A stretch of 24,631 nt of DNA. Origin: Taibaiella helvus_B (GTDB lineage Bacteria; Bacteroidota; Bacteroidia; Chitinophagales; Chitinophagaceae). The stretch lies in the NCBI GenBank assembly GCA_040392805.1, contig JBEBVI010000015.1, positions 1-24,631 on the forward strand, read 5' to 3'. Positions 1 through 8,435 of the stretch are shown here, in pieces (the stretch's first letter is position 1; every line of letters begins with the position of its first letter). The position numbers and the translations under genes are program-made. Below the pieces are notes generated by a model, which was not told the origin of the DNA, did no database searches, and worked only from the letters and a program-made list of their open reading frames with translations.

Positions 1-1191
1 TTAGCTTATACCTCCGGTTTTGCAATAGCTACTTCTGTTTTAGGTGGTTATGGGGCGATAGCCGAATTTGATCCCAACCAAGGCATAGTATCAAACGAAA
101 TTGTATTGGGTGGTATAAGCAGTAGCACGGATACCCTTTACCGTGTTATCGGTTCAGGTGGCGCTTTCTCCCCGGATGGTAGTAAATTTTATACGCATGA
201 AGTGGATCTGGGAACCGGAATTAGCAGCCTGGTACAATACGATGTATCGTCTCATACTTATAGTGTTATCAATGGATCCAGGTACACGGTTTCGGCCAGT
301 GTTCCCTATGGCAAGAAGCTCCGGTTATATGGAGATACCATTTATTGTACCGATACGGCTTATGTCAATATAATTACAGACCCGAATAAGGCTGGAGCTG
401 CATGTAACTATCTGTATAAAGCCATTACTTCCATTATTTTACCTAAACCCATTATCGACTACTCCATAACCAGTGAATTGGTCTATCCTTTGGATGAAAT
501 GACTGATAATACCAATGCCCTAGATACACTGATCTGTTCTCCTGATTTTTTAGAGGGGGGAATGGAGCTGTCTGCTTTGGAATACGATGCTACATTTCAA
601 TACACCTGGAGTAACGGTTCCTCGTCTTCCAAATTGCAGGTTTATGACACCGGTGTTTATTGGGTTGCTTATAAAAACAATTGCGGTGTGCATAAAGTGG
701 ATTCCTTTAACCTTCGGGGCGATTTTCTCTACGTTCCTCAAATTACTATCAATAATATGAATCGATTGGGTACTACCAGGAAGTATGCACACTACCAATG
801 GCTATACAATGGAAATAAAATTGAAGGTGCAAATGACAGTGTCTATGTGGTGGAACAAAATGGAGATTACCAGGTTATTGTTACGAATGAATCGGGTTGT
901 AGTGATACATCGGCCATTTACCAGGTTACAAACGTAAGTATAAATGATGCCGCTACAATGGGGCAATATATTCGGATTTACCCTAACCCTGCAGTCGATG
1001 AAATTCATATTAGTGCTCCGGTTGCAGTAAATACTTTCCTGGTTGGACTGGATGGGCGAACCCTTAAATATGCATACCATGCTACATCAGTTCGCATTTC
1101 CAATCTTTCTTCAGGAGTTTATTATATGAAGATATTTGATACTTCGGGACTGTTATTACGTGTTGAAAAAATAATCAAGATATCCCAATGA
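1..1191 (+). CDS. Secreted beta-propeller-like protein with T9SS type A sorting domain (5' end outside window)
   Basis: The reading frame is open from base 1, so the N-terminus lies left of the window and any ATG or TTG inside is not the real start. Visible parts, in order: a propeller-like segment with the FSPDG..FYTH blade motif, an Ig-like stretch containing HYQWLYNG followed by a Gly-Cys-x-Asp-Thr-Ser element, and a C-terminal sorting domain starting at IYPNPA and ending in a basic ..EKIIKISQ tail. In Bacteroidota this C-terminal domain sends proteins through the type IX secretion system to the surface, where it is cleaved. The stop overlaps the next start as ATGA, so the two genes are probably co-transcribed and translationally coupled. 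The blade motif also occurs in the next protein (FSPDG..LYTH), so the two are related. Ligand or enzymatic activity is unknown. Confidence 0.9.
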   Translation, partial: LAYTSGFAIATSVLGGYGAIAEFDPNQGIVSNEIVLGGISSSTDTLYRVIGSGGAFSPDGSKFYTHEVDLGTGISSLVQYDVSSHTYSVINGSRYTVSASVPYGKKLRLYGDTIYCTDTAYVNIITDPNKAGAACNYLYKAITSIILPKPIIDYSITSELVYPLDEMTDNTNALDTLICSPDFLEGGMELSALEYDATFQYTWSNGSSSSKLQVYDTGVYWVAYKNNCGVHKVDSFNLRGDFLYVPQITINNMNRLGTTRKYAHYQWLYNGNKIEGANDSVYVVEQNGDYQVIVTNESGCSDTSAIYQVTNVSINDAATMGQYIRIYPNPAVDEIHISAPVAVNTFLVGLDGRTLKYAYHATSVRISNLSSGVYYMKIFDTSGLLLRVEKIIKISQ

Positions 1192-3851
1192 AGCTGAATC
1201 TAATTTGCATTCTGTTAGTCATCGCCTATTGCTGTAGCCTTTGTACAACAGGTTACGCGCAGCACGACAATGTGTGGATTTTTGGCGATAGTGCCGGAGT
1301 TGACTTTAATTCAGGCAACCCGGTGCCTATTAAAACTAAATTTCCTGGTGGCCACCTGGATGAATCCAGCGCTTCTGTATGTGATGAACACGGGAATTTG
1401 TTATTTTATACAGATGGTTCCTATGTATGGGATCGATATGGTGATACGATGAATAATGGGAATAATCTAACCGGTCAGATTCCTGTTTTCGCCGGCTTCG
1501 TTCCAACCCATAGTTCTGCCCAGGGTACCTTAATTGCTCCTTTTAGAAGCAATAAAAACCTGTACTTTATTTTTTCTTTGACTGCAAGAGAACAAATGGA
1601 AAACTCCGGTAAATTATACTATAGTGTAGTGGATATGAGACTGAATAATGGGAGGGGAGCTGTTGTACCAGGGCAAAAAGGCATTCTATTAGATAGTTTG
1701 TTGACAGAGCAAATGACTGCGGTGCTCGGTGACCGGTGCAATTTTTGGTTATTAGTATGCTCCCGGGAGCCGGAACATAATATTAAAGCGTTTGAAGTCG
1801 CTGATGATAAAGTGATACACCAACCTGTGGTATCAAAGGGTTTCCCCAATTTTTTATCACCTATTGATCTCTATGGCCACCTCGCCGTTAGTCCTGATCG
1901 AAAAAGAATAGCCGTGTCAAAAATGCGTCCGTATGGCAAGGATGGTGTGGGGCTTTTTGACTTCGATCCTTTAACAGGTATCGTGAGTGACTATATGCAA
2001 ATATTGCCAGATCATCCGGCGGGAGGACTTTGTTTCTCGCCGGATGGACAGAAATTGTATACTCATTCTGTTTTTTATGAAGGTAATGAGGTAATTAATG
2101 CACTATTTCAGTACGACCTGACTTCAGGCGATGTTAATAAAATAGTTGCTTCGCGTACTTTACTGAAATCCGGTCCGGGTAGCTCGTTCGCCGGCGCTAA
2201 CCTGAAGTTAGCTCCGGATAAGAAAATTTATTTTCCTGAACTCGTACTCGGAGGTAACTCGAGGTTTTTATCCAGGATCAATTTTCCCGACAGGTTGGGC
2301 AATGCCTGTTTGGTTGAAGAAAATGCTTTAAGGTTGGTGGAGAGGACATCTGTTTTTACTGGCCTACCTAATGTGATTCCCGTTATTTCGTCTGATACTT
2401 TTTATCACAGTGGGGCATTGTCCGGCCCTTGTTTTGCTAACGTCAATAAACTAAGGATCCGGGTGCCTAACGACATCACCAGTTGGGACTATCTCTGGAG
2501 TACGGGATCTACTGCAGCATCCATAACAGCAGATACCCCTGGCATCTATTGGCTGCAATATAAAAGCACACCTTGTGATCTGAACATCGATACCTTTGTT
2601 ATTAGCTTTCCCAATGGTGTGCTACCAAGCCTTATAATAGATACGCCATGCTTTAATATGCCTAATGGCAAGGTCTTTGCAACCACATACACAACGGATA
2701 CTGTACAATACTATTATACCTGGCTGGATACTTCCGGTACCACAATTTCTTTCACCGACACCTTAAATCAGGTACCAGCAGGTGACTATGAACTTCGTAT
2801 AAGGACCGCGCAGTGTGATACAAATATTTTCTTCACCATTCCGCACATCAACCCTGCTGTTGCTTTTATTGCTGATACACTGGTATGCGCGGGTACGGAA
2901 GTAATGTTTCAAAATATTTCGGACCCCTATTACCAACAGTTTTTTTGGGATTTTGGAGATAGTACATATACACAAGCAAGCGATCCCGCACATCGGTATA
3001 CCCAAGCCGGAAAATATACGGTCAGCCTTTCAGCTAAGGGTCCTAGATGTTCGGCTGCAATTACTGCTGTACTGGAAGTTGATGGCCGGTATCATAATGT
3101 TTTTGTACCGGATGCTGATAGTATATGCATGGGCGAGGCTATTACATTCTCGCCCCAATGGCAAGGTTATACAACTACCCATGCTCATTGGGATTTTGGA
3201 GATGGTAAGGAACTGACGACATCAGAACTGTTGCAGGTTCAGCATGCCTATGATCAGGAGGGTGTTTTAGCGGTAAAGTTGAGGTCTAAATTTCGCGTTT
3301 GTCCGGATAGTTCCTATATAGATACAATCTATGTATTCGCGCCCCCGGCAGTAGATGTGGGAAAAAGCGGTAGTTTGTGCCTGAACGGGCCTGTAGTCGA
3401 ATTGAAAAATCAAAGTATCATTGGTCCTGGTCCACACAACTATTTGTGGAATACAGGCGATACTATGGATCGTATATATGTTCATCAACCAGGGACTTAT
3501 AGCTTATACCTGAGTACACCACCCTTAGGCTGCGTTAGTGTTGCCACAATTACTGTTGTAAAAGACTGTTATGTTGATATACCCAACGCTTTTACCCCCA
3601 ATGGCGATGGCTACAACGACTATTTCTTCCCCAGGCAACTATTATCATCAGGATTAAGTTCCTTCCAGCTACAAGTATGGAATAAGTGGGGGCAGGTCAT
3701 TTTTGAGACCTGGGATAATATGGGGCGCGGATGGGATGGTACACTCAATGGGATACCGCAACCGGTAGGTGTTTATCCTTATAAAATTACTTTAAAATAT
3801 TTTGATAATAAAGAGGAGACCTATTACGGAAATGTAACCTTACTCAGGTGA
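1188..3851 (+). CDS. Secreted propeller/PKD protein with gliding-motility-associated C-terminal (T9SS type B) domain
   Basis: This is an 887-residue protein starting at the ATG that overlaps the upstream stop. Residues 1-25 form a signal peptide ending GYAQ. Residues about 27-400 begin VWIFGDSAGVDFNSG and carry an FSPDGQKLYTH blade; this is the propeller type common in large Bacteroidota surface proteins. An Ig-like region with WSTG follows at about 405-550. Two PKD domains show WDFGDS (587-592) and WDFGDG (668-673). Residues about 797-887 contain NAFTPNGDGYNDYF and WNKWGQ..F and end in GNVTLLR, the CHU_C/gliding-motility-associated C-terminal domain. That domain is the type B T9SS signal, usually giving stable surface attachment. 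A role in adhesion is likely from the architecture but not proven; no catalytic motif was seen. Confidence 0.93.
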   Translation: MKLNLICILLVIAYCCSLCTTGYAQHDNVWIFGDSAGVDFNSGNPVPIKTKFPGGHLDESSASVCDEHGNLLFYTDGSYVWDRYGDTMNNGNNLTGQIPVFAGFVPTHSSAQGTLIAPFRSNKNLYFIFSLTAREQMENSGKLYYSVVDMRLNNGRGAVVPGQKGILLDSLLTEQMTAVLGDRCNFWLLVCSREPEHNIKAFEVADDKVIHQPVVSKGFPNFLSPIDLYGHLAVSPDRKRIAVSKMRPYGKDGVGLFDFDPLTGIVSDYMQILPDHPAGGLCFSPDGQKLYTHSVFYEGNEVINALFQYDLTSGDVNKIVASRTLLKSGPGSSFAGANLKLAPDKKIYFPELVLGGNSRFLSRINFPDRLGNACLVEENALRLVERTSVFTGLPNVIPVISSDTFYHSGALSGPCFANVNKLRIRVPNDITSWDYLWSTGSTAASITADTPGIYWLQYKSTPCDLNIDTFVISFPNGVLPSLIIDTPCFNMPNGKVFATTYTTDTVQYYYTWLDTSGTTISFTDTLNQVPAGDYELRIRTAQCDTNIFFTIPHINPAVAFIADTLVCAGTEVMFQNISDPYYQQFFWDFGDSTYTQASDPAHRYTQAGKYTVSLSAKGPRCSAAITAVLEVDGRYHNVFVPDADSICMGEAITFSPQWQGYTTTHAHWDFGDGKELTTSELLQVQHAYDQEGVLAVKLRSKFRVCPDSSYIDTIYVFAPPAVDVGKSGSLCLNGPVVELKNQSIIGPGPHNYLWNTGDTMDRIYVHQPGTYSLYLSTPPLGCVSVATITVVKDCYVDIPNAFTPNGDGYNDYFFPRQLLSSGLSSFQLQVWNKWGQVIFETWDNMGRGWDGTLNGIPQPVGVYPYKITLKYFDNKEETYYGNVTLLR

Positions 3852-3933
3852 TGAGCGTGAAGATTTTCGTCTTGCACCTTCAATAATTAAAAAATAGAAT
3901 ACGAATTCTTGTTTAAAATTTAAAATCAGAAGT

Positions 3934-4713
3934 ATGAAAAAATCCACTAAACTTATTCTTGGCCTGACTGCCATGACCACTTTAGGCTTAAGCGCTTCAG
4001 CCCAATTAAAGGAATGCGATTTAGCATTAAGCATTGTATCACCGGCAGACTACTCCACTATTCCTTTTGGGGATACTGTATACGTTGAGGTAGAAGTTAA
4101 AAATAATGGTAAGGATGCTATATCAGCAACAGATACGCTATTTTTTGAATCAGAAGGTGCTACCCGGCCATTTTGGATTGTGACCGAAGGTATTGCAGCG
4201 GGCGGCACTTCACACCCGTTACAAGTACCCTATAGGTTCGTCAATAATATGGAAAATAGAATGGAGATGACGCTTTGTATAGTTTTAATCGCACAGAAAG
4301 ATGCGACTTATCCGGTTGATGATCCTAATGGTGTGGATACAGCAATGGTATCGCCAATTGTTACATATAATGATCTTGACTCTACAAATAACTTCGACTG
4401 CGTGACCTTTGTTATGAGCCCGAAGCCCACTTCTGCTGTTCAGGACGTGATTGTTAAAGAGAAAGTGGGTATTTATCCCAATCCAGCAACTTCAATAATT
4501 AACCTGAACATGGTGTTAGCGCAACCAGAAAACGTAATTGCTACCGTTAGCGATATCACAGGTAGAACAGTTTTACGTAAAAATTTCGGTAAGATTCAGG
4601 CGGGTAGCGCTACTCCTTTCACCATAAACACCGCAGGTTTAAACACTGGTTTGTATTTCGTTGAACTGGTAGCTGGTGAGCATAAAGCTGTAGGTAAGGT
4701 AATCATTCAATAA
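3934..4713 (+). CDS. Secreted protein with T9SS type A sorting domain and CARDB-like region
   Basis: The protein has 259 residues. Residues 1-24 are a signal peptide (basic MKKSTK, hydrophobic core, then SASAQ). Residues about 28-160 look like a beta-sandwich: the VEVEVKNNGKDAISATDTL segment resembles CARDB-type adhesion modules, and there are few cysteines. The C-terminal domain begins at GIYPNPATS (about 179) and ends VGKVIIQ, a type A T9SS sorting signal. It lies 82 bp after the preceding gene on the same strand and could be co-transcribed or have its own promoter in the A+T-rich gap; no clear TAnnTTTG box was found. Small proteins of this build are often structural or adhesive surface components, but the specific role is unknown. 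Confidence 0.88.
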   Translation: MKKSTKLILGLTAMTTLGLSASAQLKECDLALSIVSPADYSTIPFGDTVYVEVEVKNNGKDAISATDTLFFESEGATRPFWIVTEGIAAGGTSHPLQVPYRFVNNMENRMEMTLCIVLIAQKDATYPVDDPNGVDTAMVSPIVTYNDLDSTNNFDCVTFVMSPKPTSAVQDVIVKEKVGIYPNPATSIINLNMVLAQPENVIATVSDITGRTVLRKNFGKIQAGSATPFTINTAGLNTGLYFVELVAGEHKAVGKVIIQ

Positions 4714-4923
4714 ATATTGCAGGCTGTACTAAGGTGAGCAACATTTAATAGAGGAGGTTGTTTTATTTACCTAATACAACCATAGGAAGGCCGCGCAGTG
4801 GCTAACGAATGTCGGATAGAAGATAGTATCAGGCCTCCCGGTATCGCTGTGCAGGCGGAGGTGTCGAGCTGTCTCGTTTATCACAAAGTCTCCTTGTAGT
4901 TTCATAGCCTGTAGGCAACGTAT

Positions 4924-5101
4924 GAGGCTGTCTAAAAGCCATAGTTTTCTTTTTATAAATTTATTTTTGCTCCGCAAGAGAGAAGTTCACGCAAAGTGAA
5001 CAAAGAAAACCACGAAACAAAGATTGATATTGAACAGTTTACGTAGTGACCTTTGCAATCTTTGTTTCTTTATGTGAAATTTATGCTTTTCAGACAGCTT
5101 C
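4924..5101. repeat. MITE-like hairpin-rich element with terminal inverted repeats
   Basis: The left end reads GAGGCTGTCTAAAAGC. The right end, read as reverse complement, is GAAGCTGTCTGAAAAGC, so the ends form imperfect inverted repeats of about 16-17 bp around 178 bp. Inside is a perfect 13-bp inverted repeat, GAAACAAAGATTG at 5014-5026 and its complement at 5056-5068, plus a small TTCAC/GTGAA hairpin. No transposase frame is present. A 28-base segment (4996-5023) recurs at 24149-24176 with about three differences. A small non-autonomous element is the best reading; the flanks show no clear target duplication. The rest of the gap, from 4714 to 5142, holds no convincing gene. Confidence 0.5.
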
Positions 5102-5142
5102 ATTAATTTTTTAAATACATTATCCGTTCTTCCACCACCAAA

Positions 5143-5586
5143 CTACGCTGCCGGCAATGCTATATGCTCTATCAAAAAAACAACGCAAAAGATCAGAACA
5201 ATTATCGTTACCAATCCAATAATTCCGATGGCAATTGCTCGCCACCAACTGAACAGCTGTCCGCCTGAGTCTAAATGTGCTGCAATGTTTTTCCCTTGAT
5301 AGTGTCGGGCAAGGTAAGCGGCTATAAAAGTATAAATTAGAGGAATGATCTGATTGGGCATTTTAACATGATCCGGTATCAGAAAAATACTCCCGAAGAT
5401 TACTACAGTTGCGATGATTGTATAAGCCCAGGTCTTTTTTGCTTTCTCTGGCTGGTTGAAGGCTTTAAAGTTTTCAGCTATCAGATAACCTGCTACCAAA
5501 GGCCCACCGAGAAATGTGCCTAATGCAATTGCATTCTCTTTATATACTTTTTGTCTTGGGTTTTCGATATCTGTTAATAGATCCAT
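5143..5586 (-). CDS. Small multi-pass membrane protein of unknown function
   Basis: The protein has 147 residues and the ATG is at 5586. A short charged N-terminus (MDLLTDIENPRQKVY) precedes about four hydrophobic segments: residues around 20-40 (glycine-rich), 54-72, 80-95 and 112-140, with short basic or amphipathic loops such as NFKAFNQPEKAKKTW. No catalytic or transporter signature is visible and I do not recognise a named family. It is convergent with the T9SS gene on the left, and the MITE-like repeat lies between them. The next gene upstream on the same strand starts about 675 bp away and is much more A+T-rich, so an operon is not obvious. Confidence 0.7.
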   Translation of the reverse strand: MDLLTDIENPRQKVYKENAIALGTFLGGPLVAGYLIAENFKAFNQPEKAKKTWAYTIIATVVIFGSIFLIPDHVKMPNQIIPLIYTFIAAYLARHYQGKNIAAHLDSGGQLFSWWRAIAIGIIGLVTIIVLIFCVVFLIEHIALPAA

Positions 5587-5692
5587 TGTTGTCTGTTTTT
5601 TTGTTTGATAACTGTTTCAAGTATTGATTCCAGCAAATGAAATTGTAATTCTGCACGTACCAGCCAGGGGGATGATTAAAGAGTCGGAAGCT

Positions 5693-6262
5693 CTATTTAC
5701 TTTTTATCTTGAAAAAGAAAATTTTGGGAACGAAATATTCATCGCCAAGTTTTTGTTGCATATTCTTTCTGTTTGAATTGTATTCCCAAACCTTAATACA
5801 ATCTTCTTCACTCAGGAAGCAACTTTGCATTTTCTTAAAATGCTCTTTACTCGCCCATAAGTTTGTTTTATTCCAAGTGTCAAACTGTTCTTGTCTGTTA
5901 GATTTATATGGCTGTCCGGAGTTAGATTGAGGATTTAAAATAAACAAATTTAGGTCGCTACAAAATTGTTCTACGAACTTAAATGCCTCAAGGCCGAAAA
6001 AACTCGGTCGCATAAAATTTAAGTTGAAGGAAAAATTGGTGTTCTCAAAGTTTTCAATTGGCTTTATTTCTTCGTCTGGCCCAAATTTTTCGTCAGTTTC
6101 ATAATAGTCAAATGAGAAATATACTTCCCTATCTTCATGCTCAAAAAACCATTGAGTATTTTCTTCATTTGCCGGAACTAAATTATCCGACAAATATTTT
6201 GAGATTTTGTCCGCCGAAATATCTTCTCCTTTTTGTTTGTAGAAATATAAGTCGTAACTCAT
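5693..6262 (-). CDS. A+T-rich cytosolic hypothetical protein (MSYDLYFYK-type)
   Basis: The protein has 189 residues, no signal peptide and no membrane segment. It opens MSYDLYFYKQKGE and is rich in acidic and aromatic residues (for example YFSFDYYETDEKFGPDEE), as in small immunity-like or orphan cytosolic proteins. That comparison rests on general character only; no family was identified. Base composition is visibly more A+T-rich than the flanking genes, suggesting separate acquisition. It stands alone: the next minus-strand gene ends about 230 bp upstream at 6496. The gap between them (6263-6495) has no gene. Confidence 0.72.
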   Translation of the reverse strand: MSYDLYFYKQKGEDISADKISKYLSDNLVPANEENTQWFFEHEDREVYFSFDYYETDEKFGPDEEIKPIENFENTNFSFNLNFMRPSFFGLEAFKFVEQFCSDLNLFILNPQSNSGQPYKSNRQEQFDTWNKTNLWASKEHFKKMQSCFLSEEDCIKVWEYNSNRKNMQQKLGDEYFVPKIFFFKIKSK

Positions 6263-6495
6263 AGATGTTCATGTGGTATTGTGATACTATTACTGTCAAC
6301 GTGCCGCGTATTGGCGATGGGTGTTTTTTACCACTAATATTAAATCGAAGAACGGACGCTGAATTTTTCAATCTTATTTTATACTTAGTATATATACATA
6401 AAAAGGTTAGTTTAAAAACAGCTGGCAGGGTATTCTCCGGATGATTGAAAAGAAATGCTTCATAGGCGTATCATAAAGAAACTTCGTTACAATAT

Positions 6496-7347
6496 TCATT
6501 CTCTTCTTCCCACAATTCTCCTGCTATCAGGTTCTATTCCTTCTACAACTATTTTTTTAATATCCGCTTTGAGTTTGCGGTAGTCAATATCCTTCTTGTA
6601 CGTAAAGTAGTAATAGGAGCCGCAAATTGTGGCATCTGCCGTATCTTGCTGCTTCTCTAAAATGTAATCAAAAGGGGCCTCATTACTGTCCTGGTGAAAC
6701 ATTAATACATGAAACCGGTAAAGCTGGTCCTTATCTGAGCCGCTGCTATCTGTACTATACACATAGTATACTATTTTTGTAAAACTTGATCTGAATCTAT
6801 TCTCGGGCAGCTCCGGATACCATTCGTAGCCCCAGATATTTTTTCCGTTCAGTTTAAAGAAATCGAAATTAAAGTATCCGTCAATTCCCTCAGGTAGTTT
6901 ATCTGCTTTATATCTTTTATAAAGTTCGTCGCGGTATTCTTTTGCTTCCTTAAGCATTCCCAGTCCGGAATAGGACACAGCAATATTTTTGATCATCCAG
7001 GCTTCCCGGTCTGCAAACTTCTGATTAAAACTTTCCTTGTGTTTTTGGATGAGTGCTAAGGCCTCCAGTCCATATTTTAGCGAAGCTTCAAATTTTTCGT
7101 TCTTGCGGTTATTTTGTTCCAGTTCAGTAGTGGAATTCAGATAATACCAGATCACGTAGTCCAGAAGGGTATCCGTTTCCGGCATCTTCGGATAAATCTG
7201 TTGATAAAGATGATAGGCATCTTCTGTTTTGCCTTCTTTCCGGAACTGATCTGCCTGCCGGTACATTGCTGTGAAGTCATTGGTTTGCCCCACGCACATA
7301 AACGGCAGGATGCCGCATGTAAATAATGCTATTAATTTGACGTTCAT
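6496..7347 (-). CDS. Secreted TPR-like hypothetical protein
   Basis: The protein has 283 residues. Residues 1-21 (MNVKLIALFTCGILPFMCVGQ) form a signal peptide with a conventional cleavage site, so export to the periplasm is expected. Residues about 24-155 are helical, with TPR-like spacing (ADQFRKEGKTEDAYHLYQQIY, then SLKYGLEALALIQKH, then AVSYSGLGMLKEAKEYRDEL). The C-terminal half (about 160-270) is a mixed beta region with many aromatic residues (YYFTYKK) and ends RRIVGRRE. No catalytic motif was seen. It may be a protein-binding scaffold in the envelope, but the partner is unknown. No neighbouring gene points to a pathway. Confidence 0.78.
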   Translation of the reverse strand: MNVKLIALFTCGILPFMCVGQTNDFTAMYRQADQFRKEGKTEDAYHLYQQIYPKMPETDTLLDYVIWYYLNSTTELEQNNRKNEKFEASLKYGLEALALIQKHKESFNQKFADREAWMIKNIAVSYSGLGMLKEAKEYRDELYKRYKADKLPEGIDGYFNFDFFKLNGKNIWGYEWYPELPENRFRSSFTKIVYYVYSTDSSGSDKDQLYRFHVLMFHQDSNEAPFDYILEKQQDTADATICGSYYYFTYKKDIDYRKLKADIKKIVVEGIEPDSRRIVGRRE

Positions 7348-7769
7348 AAATTTTTCGTTGTGCAGTAAACGTGTATCACTTAGCTAACTCATTCCCACCC
7401 TATGCAAGATAAGAATTTACCGGTTAAAAGAAACGATGGATATAAGTAGTTGTGCTGGTTCACGCAGGGCGCGTAAACCAATGTTGAGTTGTATTATTCA
7501 TTGCGCACCAATGGGAGATGTACTTCTTTCATTTTATAAGAGAAGACCAAAACCACCTGGTCTGTATAAGTAATGAAGTGCTGACCGAGGCTAAATCTGT
7601 AGAATTAGCTGGAATTTTTTATTGTAACGCCTCTAAAAGCGATAGAATTGTGCTGCTGAGCAAGATGACTTAGAATGTGGATAACCTTAAAGCAATGATA
7701 TATTACTTCGGGAATGACTTTGTTTTCAAATTCCACACTTATTGACGAAGAACCTCTTGTCAGAATGAC
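7348..7769. other. Intergenic region without a supported gene; contains a short possible coding remnant
   Basis: About 420 bp with stops in every frame. One 36-codon minus-strand reading (7604 to the stop at 7494-7496) looks protein-like (..FYRFSLGQHFITYTD.. and ..KMKEVHLPLVRNE) but has an in-frame stop just before it and no start; it may be the tail of a lost gene. The segments around 7662 and 7757 (GAGCAAGATGACTTAG, TTGTCAGAATGACTTAG) resemble each other and may be remains of a dispersed repeat. Confidence 0.4.
7457..7479. repeat. Palindromic repeat, copy 1 of 4
   Basis: GGTTCACGC, a short centre, then GCGTAAACC form an imperfect palindrome. Its reverse complement resembles the copies at 12987, 22424 and 22569: an ACGCG-type left arm, a GCGTGAACC-type right arm. 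All four lie outside genes. Confidence 0.45.
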
Positions 7770-8165
7770 TTAGCGACCTTCATCTCCTGATCTCACCGCG
7801 GTATTTTTCAGCGGAGGAACCTGTAACTCCTCCTCAGCCCTGGTAAAAGCCGAAGAATCCACATTATACCTTCCCCGCAGTCCCTCCCTCCGGAATAAAC
7901 CAGATGGAAAAGAAAGCTTAGGGAAAATCCCGGAAGTTGTATCCCTTAAAAATAGCTGTTGTTTCCGTTCCCGAGATAAGCCATAAACAGGACCATACTG
8001 TTCCTGCACGCCCATGAAATCGTTCTTACCCTTTTCGTGCCTCACTTCATCTAACAGGCTATCCCGCTCCCGCAGCAGCAATGCGGTATGAGGATCGGGA
8101 CTACTGCCGGATGTGCATCCGCAGCATAACAACAGGAATGATAATCTTCTAAGGCCTCTTGACAT
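7770..8165 (-). CDS. Small probable lipoprotein of unknown function
   Basis: The frame is open up to 8255, but the likely start is the ATG at 8165. From there the protein begins MSRGLRRLSFLLLCCGC, a basic then hydrophobic signal with a Cys-rich end that could serve as a lipobox (weak, CCGC). The mature part, about 115 residues, is polar, with ERDSLLDEVRHEKGKNDF, a GLSRERKQQLFLRD segment and RAEEELQVPP. No domain was recognised. The stop lies within a repeat-like sequence. It is divergent from the sensor kinase that starts at 8436, leaving about 270 bp of shared upstream DNA. The call rests on ORF length plus signal peptide, so a chance ORF is not excluded. Confidence 0.5.
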   Translation of the reverse strand: MSRGLRRLSFLLLCCGCTSGSSPDPHTALLLRERDSLLDEVRHEKGKNDFMGVQEQYGPVYGLSRERKQQLFLRDTTSGIFPKLSFPSGLFRREGLRGRYNVDSSAFTRAEEELQVPPLKNTAVRSGDEGR

Positions 8166-8385
8166 AACGGTGCAATTTGAATACCTGGTTTCCGGAACGC
8201 TTGAAAAGGACGACAAACCGGATAAGAGATGATGACCGGCAGTTATACCACCCACTGTCTCAAAAAATGTCTTCCGTCACTTCAACTGCATAATTCCGGA
8301 GAAAAGAAGTCAATCAGGTTAAAAATAAATACAGAATAATGTTTAATTTGTGAGGTAAAAGTAAATTCCGGATCAAAATAAAGGC

Positions 8386-8401
8386 TACGTATAAATACGT
8401 A
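8386..8401 (+). promoter_or_regulatory. Perfect palindrome upstream of sensor kinase (candidate operator)
   Basis: TACGTAT, AA, ATACGTA is a perfect 16-base palindrome centred about 42 bp before the kinase ATG at 8436. A looser dyad with the same CGTAT/ATACG core lies just upstream of the second, paralogous kinase at 16633-16655. A role as a regulator-binding site is inferred; no binding factor is known. Confidence 0.45.
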
Positions 8402-8435
8402 CAGGTCGATTTTATTTAAAGGACGATTCCATATT

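Noticed and set aside
4771..4977. 68-codon minus-strand ORF
   Set aside because: It begins inside the MITE-like repeat, has no signal or domain, and no supporting neighbour.
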